NCBI RefSeq assembly: GCF_008123965.1
Contig: NZ_VSTH01000084.1
Span: 1 to 53,795, forward strand
Origin: Bradyrhizobium hipponense
GTDB taxonomy: Bacteria > Pseudomonadota > Alphaproteobacteria > Rhizobiales > Xanthobacteraceae
Length of the DNA stretch: 53,795 bases
Direction: 5' to 3'
In this document: piece after piece, positions 7,063-14,500 of the stretch
Position numbering within the stretch: the stretch's first letter is position 1
Layout: every line of letters begins with the position of its first letter
The notes under the pieces: model-generated
Database searches by the model: none
Seen by the model: only the letters and a program-made list of their open reading frames with translations
What the model was told of the DNA's origin: nothing
Translations under genes and position numbers: made by a program

Positions 7063-7476
7063 ATGCGCATCTACGGACCGAACGGCACCACGCTCGGAAC
7101 GCCGGCCAGCCAGGCCAGGCGGACGGGCTCGGGCACCTTCGTGCTGCCCGACACATCGTCGGCGCAGGAGACGCGCGCGGCCGCAGCACCAAAGGCCACG
7201 GCCAATATCGACGCGCTGCTCGCGATGCAGGGCGTAGAGGAAGATCCGGTCGAGCGTCGTAAGCGCTCGGTCGCCCGTGGCAAGACCGCGCTCGACGTGC
7301 TCGACGATCTCAAGATGGGGCTTCTGGCCGGCAATCTCGACGCTTCGACCGTGATGCGGCTGCGCGATGCCGCCGCGAACCTGAAATCGTCGTCGGGCGA
7401 TTCCGGCCTCGATGCCGTGCTCTCCGAAATTGAGCTTCGTGTCGAGGTCGAGCTGGCGAAGGCCGGGCAGGCGTAG
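7063..7476 (+). CDS. fliX: Flagellar assembly regulator FliX
   Basis: 137 aa. In Caulobacter FliX is the trans-acting partner of FlbD and couples completion of the early basal body to sigma-54-dependent late flagellar transcription. Start ATG 7063 gives the family N-terminus MRIYGPNG; ten further in-frame codons upstream lie inside the probable leader. Recognisable regions: RRTGSGTF.L near residue 20, IDALLAMQGVEEDPVERRKR in the middle, KTALDVLDDLKMGLLAGNLD, and a C-terminal helix ending VLSEIELRVEVELAKAGQA. It is divergent from flgI, a conserved pairing. FlbD itself is not in the window. Confidence 0.9.
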   Translation: MRIYGPNGTTLGTPASQARRTGSGTFVLPDTSSAQETRAAAAPKATANIDALLAMQGVEEDPVERRKRSVARGKTALDVLDDLKMGLLAGNLDASTVMRLRDAAANLKSSSGDSGLDAVLSEIELRVEVELAKAGQA

Positions 7477-7479
7477 CGC

Positions 7480-7851
7480 TTACGCAGCTTCCTCTTTCTG
7501 CTGTGAATCGTAGCGCCGCTGGGCGGCGAGCACGTCTTTCAGATTCTGTTCGGCCCAGTCGCGCAAGGGATCGACGGCGGCGGCGAGTGTCACGCCGAGC
7601 TGCGTGATCGAATACTCCACTGTCACCGGCACGGTTGCGATGGCGCGGCGCTTGATCAGGCCATCGCGTTCGAGCGATTTGAGCACCTGGCTCAGCATTT
7701 TCTGCGAGATGCCTTCAATCGTGCGACGCAACCGATTGAAGCGCATCGGCTCCTCCCGCAGCAGCAGCAGGATCAGCACCGCCCATTTGTCGCCAACGCG
7801 GTCGAGGATCTGGCGCGTTGGGCAATCGGCGGCATAGACGTCGGGCTTCAT
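7480..7851 (-). CDS. HxlR-family winged-helix transcriptional regulator
   Basis: 123 aa from ATG 7851. The family hallmarks are all present: a Cys near the N-terminus (ADCPTRQILDRVGDKW), the helix LILLLLREEPMRFNRLRRTI, the recognition segment GISQKMLSQVLKSLERDGLI, and the wing RR....VPVTVEYSITQLG. HxlR proteins are small dimeric regulators responding to electrophiles, oxidants or aldehydes, often through that Cys (here Cys9 of MKPDVYAADC, not proven to be a sensor). It is divergent from the NAD(P)-binding protein at 8005, with a long inverted repeat between them, so it probably controls that gene and itself. The frame extends 14 codons upstream to a non-preferred start. Confidence 0.9.
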   Translation of the reverse strand: MKPDVYAADCPTRQILDRVGDKWAVLILLLLREEPMRFNRLRRTIEGISQKMLSQVLKSLERDGLIKRRAIATVPVTVEYSITQLGVTLAAAVDPLRDWAEQNLKDVLAAQRRYDSQQKEEAA

Positions 7852-7893
7852 GCTCGTTCCTCGCGATCCGTTCCGGTTAGGCTTGCTGGTCAC

Positions 7894-7926
7894 GCTTACC
7901 GGTTACTCCCGCGTAATCAGGTAAGC
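7894..7926. promoter_or_regulatory. Inverted-repeat operator between HxlR gene and NAD(P)-binding gene
   Basis: GCTTACC-GGTTAC and GTAATCA-GGTAAGC form a 33-bp imperfect inverted repeat in the divergent intergenic region, 43 bases from the regulator ATG and about 78 from the other gene. Dyads of this kind are typical HxlR operators. The GGTAAGC arms are perfect. Confidence 0.55.
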
Positions 7927-8004
7927 ACAAAGTGCTCTCTTAACACCAGCGTCCTTTGCGATATCAAGTCACCATTAGTTACCACAGAAGCAAAGGAACC
8001 TTCC

Positions 8005-8616
8005 ATGAAAATCGCAGTTGCCGGCGCCTCGGGCCGGGCCGGGTCCGAAATTACCAAGGAACTCTCCCGCCGCGGCCATAGCGTCACCGCGATCGCGCGG
8101 AATCCCGAGAAGATCGCTACCCTGCCGAACGTAACGCCGACCAAGGGCGACGTGCTTGACCAGGCCGGTCTGAGCAAGCTGTGGGCCGGCCATGACGTCG
8201 CCGTGAGTTCCGTGCACTTCCTCGCCAGCGATCCGCACAAGCTGATCGGCGCGGCCAGGGACTCGAAGGTGGGGCGCTACCTCGTCGTCGGCGGAGCGGG
8301 CAGTCTGGAGGTCGCTCCCGGCGTGAAGCTGGTCACAACTCCCGGTTTTCCGGCCCAATACAGGGCTGAGGCCGAGGCGGGTTCCGCCTTCCTCGACCTG
8401 CTGCGGCAGGAAAAGGAGCTGAACTGGACCTTTGTCTCGCCGTCGGCCCTGTTCATCGAGGGCGAACGGACGGCCAAGTTCCGGCTCGGGACGGATCAGC
8501 TTCTCGCAGATGCGAACGGCAAAAGCTGGATCACCTTCGCGGACTACGCCATCGCGCTCGCCGACGAAATCGAACGTCCCGCCCACCTGAGGCTGCGTTT
8601 CACGGCCGGCTACTGA
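8005..8616 (+). CDS. NAD(P)-binding oxidoreductase (atypical SDR / NmrA-like)
   Basis: 203 aa. The N-terminus MKIAVAGASGRAGSEITKEL is a Rossmann beta-alpha-beta with the GxxGxxG motif of atypical short-chain dehydrogenases. A VTAIARNPEK strand-loop follows, where Arg favours NADPH, and GDVLD later contacts the cofactor. YLVVGGAGSLEV lies at the end of the central sheet. There is no classical YxxxK pair in the usual position, so it may be a binding/isomerase-type member rather than a standard dehydrogenase. It is divergent from an HxlR regulator, a pairing common for reductases induced by electrophile or quinone stress. The substrate is not predictable. Confidence 0.85.
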   Translation: MKIAVAGASGRAGSEITKELSRRGHSVTAIARNPEKIATLPNVTPTKGDVLDQAGLSKLWAGHDVAVSSVHFLASDPHKLIGAARDSKVGRYLVVGGAGSLEVAPGVKLVTTPGFPAQYRAEAEAGSAFLDLLRQEKELNWTFVSPSALFIEGERTAKFRLGTDQLLADANGKSWITFADYAIALADEIERPAHLRLRFTAGY

Positions 8617-8697
8617 GTCTCGGCCGTCCCCGGGCCCTTGCGGATAAACCTTCCTGTGCAAGGGCTTGGGGGCGGGCCTGCGGGGAGGAGGGAAATA

Positions 8698-8726
8698 TTG
8701 TCTGTCACAGGACGCCGCTATATAAG
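8698..8726 (+). promoter_or_regulatory. Housekeeping-type promoter for dksA
   Basis: TTGTCT (8698-8703), a 17-base spacer and TATAAG (8721-8726) form a good sigma-70-type promoter, predicting a leader of about 50 bases before the TTG start of dksA. Confidence 0.5.
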
Positions 8727-8784
8727 CCCGGCTCAACGCACTCTGTTCCGTGTGCGAATCGTTGCTTAGACAGATGGGCCGCCC

Positions 8785-9195
8785 TTGGAAAAGTTGAAAA
8801 ATTACCGACCAACCGAAAAAGAGCCTTTCATGAACGACAGGCAGAAGGAGTACTTCCGTTTGAAGCTCCTGGCCTGGAAGGATGAGATCCTCAAAGAGTC
8901 CAAGCTCACCCTGCAAGCGTTGCAGGAGGAGAACGTGAACCACCCCGATCTTGCCGATCGGGCTTCGTCCGAAACCGACCGTGCCATCGAGCTCCGCGCC
9001 CGTGACCGCCAGCGCAAGTTGATCGCCAAGATCGACGCTGCGCTCCAGCGCATCGAGGACAACACCTACGGCTATTGCGAGGAAACCGGCGAGCCGATCT
9101 CGTTGAAGCGGCTCGAGGCCCGGCCCATCGCGACGCTCTCGGTGGAGGCGCAGGAGCGCCACGAGAAGCGCGAGAAGGTCTATCGCGACGAATAA
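8785..9195 (+). CDS. dksA: RNA polymerase-binding protein DksA
   Basis: 136 aa. DksA binds the secondary channel of RNA polymerase and, with ppGpp, represses stable-RNA genes and activates amino-acid genes. The coiled coil carries the tip motif HPDLADRA (Asp55...Asp58-Arg-Ala), followed by ELRARDRQRKLIAKIDAALQ. The zinc-finger region (residues 95-125) keeps only one of four Cys: C98, then T101, S119 and A122 occupy the other ligand positions, so zinc is probably not bound. RLEARPIATLS is otherwise conserved. The start is TTG 8785 (MEKLKNYRP); the next Met at 8830 would remove 15 residues. It has its own promoter and terminator and is monocistronic. Confidence 0.95.
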   Translation: MEKLKNYRPTEKEPFMNDRQKEYFRLKLLAWKDEILKESKLTLQALQEENVNHPDLADRASSETDRAIELRARDRQRKLIAKIDAALQRIEDNTYGYCEETGEPISLKRLEARPIATLSVEAQERHEKREKVYRDE

Positions 9196-9200
9196 AGTCC

Positions 9201-9229
9201 GAGCCGCAGAGTTGCGGCTCTTTGTTTTT
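9201..9229 (+). terminator. Rho-independent terminator after dksA
   Basis: An 8-bp stem GAGCCGCA/TGCGGCTC with loop GAGT is followed by TTTGTTTTT, six bases after the dksA stop. Confidence 0.85.
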
Positions 9230-9715
9230 GTGGACGCAAGGCGCCGCTTCGCGCCGCCGGTGGCGTTGTGTGCTGTTTCTCAGCCGTCCGCCCGCCGCCG
9301 CGATTGAGAAAACTGAATCGCGATCAATGGGCTAGATTCAACTCCTCCGAGCTCACGTGAGTTCAGATGAGAAACAGGCTTCACTTCAAGTGGGGCGAAT
9401 TTTGCGAGTCGCATCAACGGGATCGACTCGAATATTGAGGCGCCGGGCGAGCCACATCAAGCATCGCTGCACTCACGCCTTTCGCGTCACCTGCGGCGAG
9501 GCTGCAAGCTGAGCGCCTCCGCATAAAGCCTCGCGCACCTCAATATTTCCTTAAAGGTCCGCACCAGGCGCGACTGTTCCGCGACCGCAGAGCGTGCGGG
9601 TGGTTCGGCTGGCTTGGTCGAGGCGGGCGGCTGCACGGCCCGGGCCGTGCTTGTCAGGCCGGAGCGGGGATGCTCCACTGCCACGCATGATCGCGTAGCG
9701 TGGGAGGCGGCACCG
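9230..9715. other. Intergenic region without a supported gene
   Basis: About 485 bases between dksA and the hydratase gene. Open frames here are short and lack start sites or recognisable protein. The only structure noted is a perfect palindrome CTCACGTGAG at 9352-9361, identical to the one at 4651-4660. Confidence 0.5.
9352..9361. promoter_or_regulatory. Second CTCACGTGAG palindrome
   Basis: Identical to 4651-4660, in the intergenic region between dksA and the hydratase gene, over 350 bases before the latter. Function unknown. Confidence 0.2.
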
Positions 9716-10495
9716 ATGGACAAAATTCTCCAGGCCGCAAAGGCGATCGCGCTCGCGCGCCGCAACCATGCGCCGCTCGCGGCGCTGCAGGTTCCGCCCG
9801 CCGACGAGGCCGAAGGCTATCTGGTCCAGCGCGCGCTCCATGATCTCCTGCTGCCGCATCTCGGGCCGCTGGTCGGCTACAAGATCGGCTGCACCAGCCA
9901 GGTGATGCAGGACTATATCGGCATCCCGCATCCCTGCGGCGGTGGTGTGTTCCAGAAGGGCGTGCATGAGAGCGGGGTGAAGCTCGCCGCCTCCGACTAT
10001 GTCCGCGTCGGCGTCGAATGCGAGATCGCGGTCCGGCTGCAGCGCGACCTCGCGCCCGGCGAGGCGCCGTTCACGGCCGAATGGGTCGGCGAAGCCGTCG
10101 ATGCCTATCATCCCGCGATCGAGATCGTCGACGACCGCTATGTGAAATGGGAGACGATGGGCGCACCGACACTGATCGCGGACGATTTCTTCGCCGCCGG
10201 CTGCGTGCTCGGTCCGTCGGTCCCGCGCTCGTCCGTGCCGGACCTGAAGGCGGTCAAGGGCCACGCAGTCGTGGGCGGCGAAGAGGTGAGCCACGGCACC
10301 GGCGCCGACGTGCTCGGCCACCCCCACAACGCCCTCGCCTGGCTCGCCAACCATCTCGCCGCCGAAGGCAAGGGCCTGCATGCGGGCCAGCTCGTGCTGA
10401 CGGGCAGCCTGGTCAAGACGCTGTGGCTCAAGGCCGGCGACAAGGTGCGGATGGAGCTGGACGGGCTCGGGGTGGTGGAGGCGGAGTTTACGTGA
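9716..10495 (+). CDS. 2-keto-4-pentenoate hydratase / FAH-family protein
   Basis: 259 aa from ATG 9716, preceded by GGGAGG. The family includes 2-oxopent-4-enoate hydratase (MhpD) and 2-oxo-3-hexenedioate decarboxylase, acting late in meta-cleavage of aromatics. Seen: LVGYKIGCTS near residue 57, the metal-binding acidic segment VGVECEIAVRLQRDL (E-x-E), HPAIEIVDDRY with the third acidic ligand, and C-terminal KAGDKVRMELDGLGVVEAEF. No other aromatic-degradation gene is nearby, so the physiological substrate is open. The frame continues 34 codons upstream, but the Shine-Dalgarno and family length favour ATG 9716. A palindromic repeat follows the stop. Confidence 0.85.
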   Translation: MDKILQAAKAIALARRNHAPLAALQVPPADEAEGYLVQRALHDLLLPHLGPLVGYKIGCTSQVMQDYIGIPHPCGGGVFQKGVHESGVKLAASDYVRVGVECEIAVRLQRDLAPGEAPFTAEWVGEAVDAYHPAIEIVDDRYVKWETMGAPTLIADDFFAAGCVLGPSVPRSSVPDLKAVKGHAVVGGEEVSHGTGADVLGHPHNALAWLANHLAAEGKGLHAGQLVLTGSLVKTLWLKAGDKVRMELDGLGVVEAEFT

Positions 10496-10506
10496 CGTCT
10501 CCGCAT

Positions 10507-10592
10507 CGTCATTGCGAGGAGCCCTTCGCGCAAGCAATCCAGAATCTTTCCGCGGCGGCAGCCTGGATTGCTTCGCTCCGCTAGGAATGACG
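10507..10592. repeat. Palindromic intergenic repeat, family A, copy 1
   Basis: Starts CGTCATTGCGAG and ends GGAATGACGG, with inner arms AAGCAATCCAGA and TGGATTGCTTCG around a TTTCCGCGG centre, so the transcript would fold into one long hairpin. Copies lie at 21610-21696 and 39498-39578. This type is common between genes in Bradyrhizobium-like genomes. Confidence 0.85.
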
Positions 10593-10666
10593 GAGTTTGC
10601 GTTGGCGGCCTGGTCAAACTTTGATCGCCGATTTGTAGTTCCCAATAGTAACAACGCTGAATACAT

Positions 10667-10699
10667 GCGGCCCTCGCCAGGGGAGCTAGCGAGGGCCGC
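10667..10699. terminator. Strong hairpin between FAH gene and flgH
   Basis: GCGGCCCTCGC and GCGAGGGCCGC form a perfect 11-bp inverted repeat around an 11-nt loop. It lies between two convergent genes and could end both transcripts, though no T run follows. Confidence 0.45.
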
Positions 10700-10758
10700 G
10701 TCGTACATCGTCGTTCGCGCCTAGGTTCGCGAACACGATGTGGGAGCTCGGGAGAAAG

Positions 10759-11523
10759 CTAGAAGGGCAGCAACACGTCCATCACTTGCTGGCCGTAGCG
10801 CGGCTGCTGCACGTCCATGATCTGGCCGCGGCCGCCATAGGCGATGCGGGCTTGGGCGATCTTGGTGGAATCGATGGTGTTGTCGCTCTGGATATCCTCG
10901 GGGCGGACGATGCCGGCGACCACGAGTTCGCGGATCTCGTAATTGACGCGGATCTCCTGCTTGCCTTCGACCACGAGGTTGCCGTTCGGGAGCACCTGGG
11001 TCACCACGGCGGCGACGTTGGTCTGCAAAGCTTCCTTGCGCTCGACGCTGCCTTTGCCCTCGCTGGATGCGGTGGAGTCGGCGGTCAGGATGCGGCCGGG
11101 CAAGATCTTGTTGGCCTGGGTGATCGTCTTGGCGCCGAGGAAGTCGCTGATCCCGGAATTTTCCGAGTTAGTGCGGCTGCGCTGAGTGTCGTTCTCGATG
11201 TTGGCCTTGTCGGTGATGTTGACGGCCACCGTCAGCAGGTCCCCGACCTGGTGGGCGCGCTGGTCCTTGAAGAAGGCGCGGCTGCCGCTGCGCCACAGCG
11301 AATTCGGATTGTAGGAGGCGACTTCCGGCTTCGGCATCGGCATCTGCACCGGTTTGTAGCCGGGCTGCGTCGTCGGATTGTCGATCGCCGACAGCTTCGG
11401 TTGCTCGCCGATCTGCGACAAGCGGTCGATCGAGGAGCAGCCGCTCGCGAGGGTGCAGGTTGCGAGCAGCAAACCGGCGAGCGCGAGGCGACGAAGACGG
11501 GAAGCCGAACTGAAAGCGGACAT
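10759..11523 (-). CDS. flgH: Flagellar L-ring lipoprotein FlgH
   Basis: 254 aa. FlgH forms the outer-membrane ring bushing of the flagellum. A lipoprotein signal is clear: basic N-region, LALAGLLLATCTLASGC with the lipidated Cys at residue 29. Family motifs: NSLWRSGSRAFFKDQRAHQV followed by GDLLTVAVNI, LPNGNLVVEGKQEIRVNYE, and the C-terminal VRPEDI...N.I.S.KIAQARIAY and GQIMDVQQPRYGQQ. Length is normal. It follows flgA with a 3-base gap at the end of the leftward flgF-flgG-flgA-flgH unit. Confidence 0.97.
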   Translation of the reverse strand: MSAFSSASRLRRLALAGLLLATCTLASGCSSIDRLSQIGEQPKLSAIDNPTTQPGYKPVQMPMPKPEVASYNPNSLWRSGSRAFFKDQRAHQVGDLLTVAVNITDKANIENDTQRSRTNSENSGISDFLGAKTITQANKILPGRILTADSTASSEGKGSVERKEALQTNVAAVVTQVLPNGNLVVEGKQEIRVNYEIRELVVAGIVRPEDIQSDNTIDSTKIAQARIAYGGRGQIMDVQQPRYGQQVMDVLLPF

Positions 11524-11526
11524 GAC

Positions 11527-12804
11527 TTACTCTGACTTGGCTTGAGCTTGCAGGAACTGCGCTGGCGGGATCTGGGCTTGCGAGACTTTGGTCTGCGACG
11601 CCGGAGCAGGGGCAGCCGGGGCGGGCGTTTCGCGCTGAAGGGACGAGGTCTGCTCGACCGCAGGGGCCATCGGCGCGGACTGGCTGGCGCCCTGGACCGT
11701 GACTTGGCCGCGGCCGGTGACGACGCCGCTCAGCGTGCGCTTGGTCTGGATGTTGAGCACGCTGACGATGTCGCCTTCGGCGCCGCTCTCGACCGCCTTG
11801 CCGCGCGTGGTGAGGTAGAGGCCGGGCACCTGGTAGATGATGGTCACGTTCTGGTCGCGCTGCACGAATTCGGGCCGCGCCATATCGGCAACCCGGATCG
11901 GCGTCCCCGCCCGCATCGGCCGGCGAAGCTGCATGCCGACGGCGCGGTCGCGCGAGGCAGGCTCGCCCGTAACCTCCGCTTTCGGCCGGCGCTCCAGCGC
12001 GAGGTCGGAGGATTTCAGCATCTCGGTGCGCTCGATGTCCCGCGTCAGCACGGCGACCTCCACGGTCTCGATCGCGGTGCCGGTGAAGCGCAGCTTGGTC
12101 GGCGTCGGGTTGTTGTCGTTGCTGATCTCGAACGTCAGGTCGAAACGGCCGCTGCGTGCGTCGTAGCGCGTCGCGATCGGCTGGAGCGCGCCGCTGTTGG
12201 AGGCATCCAGCCGCATCTCGGAGATACCGCGATCGAAGGTGACGGTGATGTTGGCGGCATCGCCAAGGCCAAAGCGGCGCTCCAGCGCGGTGGCAACCGC
12301 GTTTTCGAGGTCCTTGTTGGCGAGCGTGCGGGCGAGGCGGGTGACTGCGACCTCCTTGATGTCACCGGTCATCACGCCGATCACCTGCTTGGCCCGCAGC
12401 ACGCTCAGGACCTGCGCGACCGGCAGCGCGCCGGTGGTGCCGAGATCGGGCGAGCGGTACACCGGGATCAGCGCGGCCGAGCCCGCATTGTCGATGAGAT
12501 CGCCGACCCGCACCAGGTCGGAGGTGACGGTGACGCTGGCACGCAGCGTCGGCGCGGCAATGCCGTCGTCGGCGGCCTGCGCCGGCAGCGCCAGCGCGAT
12601 AAGGGCAGCGATGGTGGCGAGACAGGACAAGCAACGCGACGTGATCTTTCCGTTCCCTCCCCCCTTGTGGGGGAGGGTCAGGGAGGGGGGTAGCCCCGGG
12701 CGAGAGCGGAGTTCGTGGCTACCCCCCTCTCCAACTCTCCCCCACAAGGGGGGAGAGAGCCGAGTGTACATTGTGGCTGCGATCTTACGAATCATCGTCA
12801 TCAC
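11527..12804 (-). CDS. flgA: P-ring assembly chaperone FlgA with repeat-encoded N-terminal insert
   Basis: 425 aa. FlgA is the periplasmic chaperone that helps FlgI form the P-ring. The C-terminal ~140 residues carry the SAF domain and family motifs (VLTRDIERTEMLKSSDLALE, MRAGTPIRVADMARPEFVQR, VTIIYQVPGLYLTTRGKAVE). The secretion signal is unusual: after MMTMIRKIAATMYT about 35 residues (SPPLWGRVGEGGSHELRS ... SLTLPHKGGGN) are encoded by a palindromic repeat at 12654-12757, and only then comes the hydrophobic stretch LATIAALIALALPAQA. The insertion keeps frame. There is no ATG/GTG between the element and the hydrophobic core, only a TTG. The C-terminus is Pro/Ala/Gln-rich. It starts one base after the flgG stop. 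Confidence 0.9.
   Translation of the reverse strand: MMTMIRKIAATMYTRLSPPLWGRVGEGGSHELRSRPGLPPSLTLPHKGGGNGKITSRCLSCLATIAALIALALPAQAADDGIAAPTLRASVTVTSDLVRVGDLIDNAGSAALIPVYRSPDLGTTGALPVAQVLSVLRAKQVIGVMTGDIKEVAVTRLARTLANKDLENAVATALERRFGLGDAANITVTFDRGISEMRLDASNSGALQPIATRYDARSGRFDLTFEISNDNNPTPTKLRFTGTAIETVEVAVLTRDIERTEMLKSSDLALERRPKAEVTGEPASRDRAVGMQLRRPMRAGTPIRVADMARPEFVQRDQNVTIIYQVPGLYLTTRGKAVESGAEGDIVSVLNIQTKRTLSGVVTGRGQVTVQGASQSAPMAPAVEQTSSLQRETPAPAAPAPASQTKVSQAQIPPAQFLQAQAKSE
12654..12757. repeat. Palindromic repeat inserted inside flgA coding sequence
   Basis: The arms CCCCCCTTGTGGGGGAG and CTCCCCCACAAGGGGGG pair, with a second inner pair GGGGGGTAGCC / GGCTACCCCCC. Read on the minus strand it gives the peptide PPLWGRVGEGG ... 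PSLTLPHKGGG, the translation usually produced by this class of intergenic element in Alphaproteobacteria. Here it lies within the first 50 codons of flgA without breaking frame. Confidence 0.85.
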
Positions 12805-12805
12805 C

Positions 12806-13594
12806 TCAGCGGAACAGCGCCGTGGTCGATTGCATCATCTGGTCGGCGGCGCTGATGACTTTGGCGTTCATCTCGTAGGCGCGCTGGGCCGCGATCAGGT
12901 CACTCATCTCCGAGACGACGTCGACATTGGCCTGCTCCAGGCTGCCCTGCGTGAGCTTGCCGTAGCCTTCGGCGTTCGCGGTGCCGTCCTGCGGCGGGCC
13001 GGAGGAGGGCGTCTCGGTGAATTGGTTGTTGCCGACGGGCTGAAGGCCCGCCTTGTTGATGAAACGGGTCACACCGATCTGGCCCTGGACGGCCGAGGTC
13101 GACGAACCCGGCAGCGTCACCGAGACCTGGCCCTGCTCGTTGACCGTGAGGCCGGAGGCGTTGTTCGGGATGGTGATGGTCGGCTGTACCGGGTTGCCCT
13201 GCGCGGTGACGATGCGGCCCTGATTGTCCATCTGGAAGGTGCCGTCGCGGGTGTACTGGAAGGTGCCGTCGGGCATCAGGATCTTGAAGAAGCCTTCGCC
13301 TGAGATCGCGAGGTCGAGGTCGTTGCCGGTCTGCGACAGCGTGCCCTGCGTCATGCTGCGCGGCGTGCCGACGGTCTTGACGCCGCCGCCGATGTCGACG
13401 CCGACAGGCACGATGGTGCCTTGGTCCGAGGCCTGCGCGCCGACGCGGCGCACGTGCTCGTAGATCAGGTCCTGGAACGCCGCCGTCTGCTTCTTGAAGC
13501 CGGTGGTGCGCAGGTTGGCGATGTTGTTGGAGATCACCTGAACGTTGAGTTCCTGTGCCGCCATTCCGGTCGCTGCGGTGTGAAGCGCCTGCAT
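12806..13594 (-). CDS. flgG: Flagellar distal rod protein FlgG
   Basis: 262 aa, normal length. FlgG forms the distal rod. The N-terminal rod signature is MQALHTAATGMAAQELNVQV followed by ISNNIANLRTTGFKK. The middle has the FlgE/F/G segment SISGEGFF-like (DLAISGEGFFKILMPDGTF, QYTRDGTF), and the C-terminus is EQANVDVVSEMSDLIAAQRA YEMNAKVI, ending MQSTTALFR. It is 16 bases after flgF and followed after one base by flgA. Confidence 0.97.
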   Translation of the reverse strand: MQALHTAATGMAAQELNVQVISNNIANLRTTGFKKQTAAFQDLIYEHVRRVGAQASDQGTIVPVGVDIGGGVKTVGTPRSMTQGTLSQTGNDLDLAISGEGFFKILMPDGTFQYTRDGTFQMDNQGRIVTAQGNPVQPTITIPNNASGLTVNEQGQVSVTLPGSSTSAVQGQIGVTRFINKAGLQPVGNNQFTETPSSGPPQDGTANAEGYGKLTQGSLEQANVDVVSEMSDLIAAQRAYEMNAKVISAADQMMQSTTALFR

Positions 13595-13610
13595 GTCAGT
13601 TCTCCCCTAA

Positions 13611-14372
13611 TCAGGCCGGAACGTCGGCGAGCTTCTCGATCGCCGACTTGTGCATGTCGCTCTGCTGCTGGAGCAGGTTGGCGATGGAGGTGTAGCTGCG
13701 CATCACCTCGACCATGCGGCTCATCTCGCCGACCGAGTTCACGTTCGACTTCTCGATGTAGCCCTGGCGCACGTTCGACTTGGCGTCTGCCTGCGGGGTC
13801 GCGGAGCCGACGTCGTAGAGATTGGCGCCGAGCTTGGTCAGCTTGGCCGGATCGTCGAACGAGGCCATGCGGATCTTGCCGCGGATCGAGTCGGTCTTTG
13901 CCGTGCCTTCCAGCACCGTGACGGTGCCGTCCGGGGCGACGTTGATGTCGTGATCGGTCGGCTGGAACGTGATCGGGCCGCCGGTGCCGAGCACGAGGTT
14001 GCCGTCGGAGGTGACGAGCTGGCCGGTGCTGTTGAGCGAGAATTTGCCGTCGCGGGTGTAGCGCTCGCCGCCATTGGCCTGCACCGCGAAATAGGCGTTG
14101 CCGTCGATGGCCATGTCGAGCGGATTATTGGTCGGCTCCATCGGCCCCTGGCCGACGTCGCGAAAGGTGCCGCGATCCTGCACATAGGAGACGCGGCGGT
14201 CGGAGCCGACGAAATTGTCCTCGCGTGCGTTGGAGTTGAGGTACTCCTCGAACAACGAATGGTCGGCCTTGAAGCCGTTGGTATTGGCATTGGCGACGTT
14301 GTTGGCGATGACATCCATCTGCCGTTCCAACGTCATCTGCCGTGACAAGCCGATCAGAAGCGCGTTCTGCAT
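13611..14372 (-). CDS. flgF: Flagellar proximal rod protein FlgF
   Basis: 253 aa from ATG 14372, which gives the proper rod N-terminus MQNALLIGLSRQMTLERQMD. The open frame runs 43 codons further upstream into the leader. Rod-family motifs: VIANNVANANTNGFKADHSL, PLDMAIDGNAYFAVQ..GGERYTRDGKF, and a C-terminal helix with NSVGEMSRMVEVMRSYTSIA. It is the first gene of flgF-flgG-flgA-flgH, and a sigma-54-type promoter lies at 14485-14500. Confidence 0.95.
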   Translation of the reverse strand: MQNALLIGLSRQMTLERQMDVIANNVANANTNGFKADHSLFEEYLNSNAREDNFVGSDRRVSYVQDRGTFRDVGQGPMEPTNNPLDMAIDGNAYFAVQANGGERYTRDGKFSLNSTGQLVTSDGNLVLGTGGPITFQPTDHDINVAPDGTVTVLEGTAKTDSIRGKIRMASFDDPAKLTKLGANLYDVGSATPQADAKSNVRQGYIEKSNVNSVGEMSRMVEVMRSYTSIANLLQQQSDMHKSAIEKLADVPA

Positions 14373-14484
14373 CGGATCAATCTCCCCTGAGTGGGGCCCG
14401 CCGCGTCGCTCTCCCAAGCGCCTTGGCAACCCCGTGAACGAGACCGTCAGGTTCTCCCAAACCGTTGGGTCTCGCTCCCTTCTC

Positions 14485-14500
14485 AGCGAAAGCCGTGCCA
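14485..14500 (-). promoter_or_regulatory. Sigma-54-type promoter for flgF-flgG-flgA-flgH
   Basis: On the minus strand TGGCACGGCTTTCGCT has a perfect TGGCACG -24 element and GC exactly 12 bases from GG, as in TGGCACG-N4-TTGCA. The predicted leader is about 100 bases. The element closely resembles that before flgI (6867-6882), which suggests both ring/rod units are in the same late class. Confidence 0.7.
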
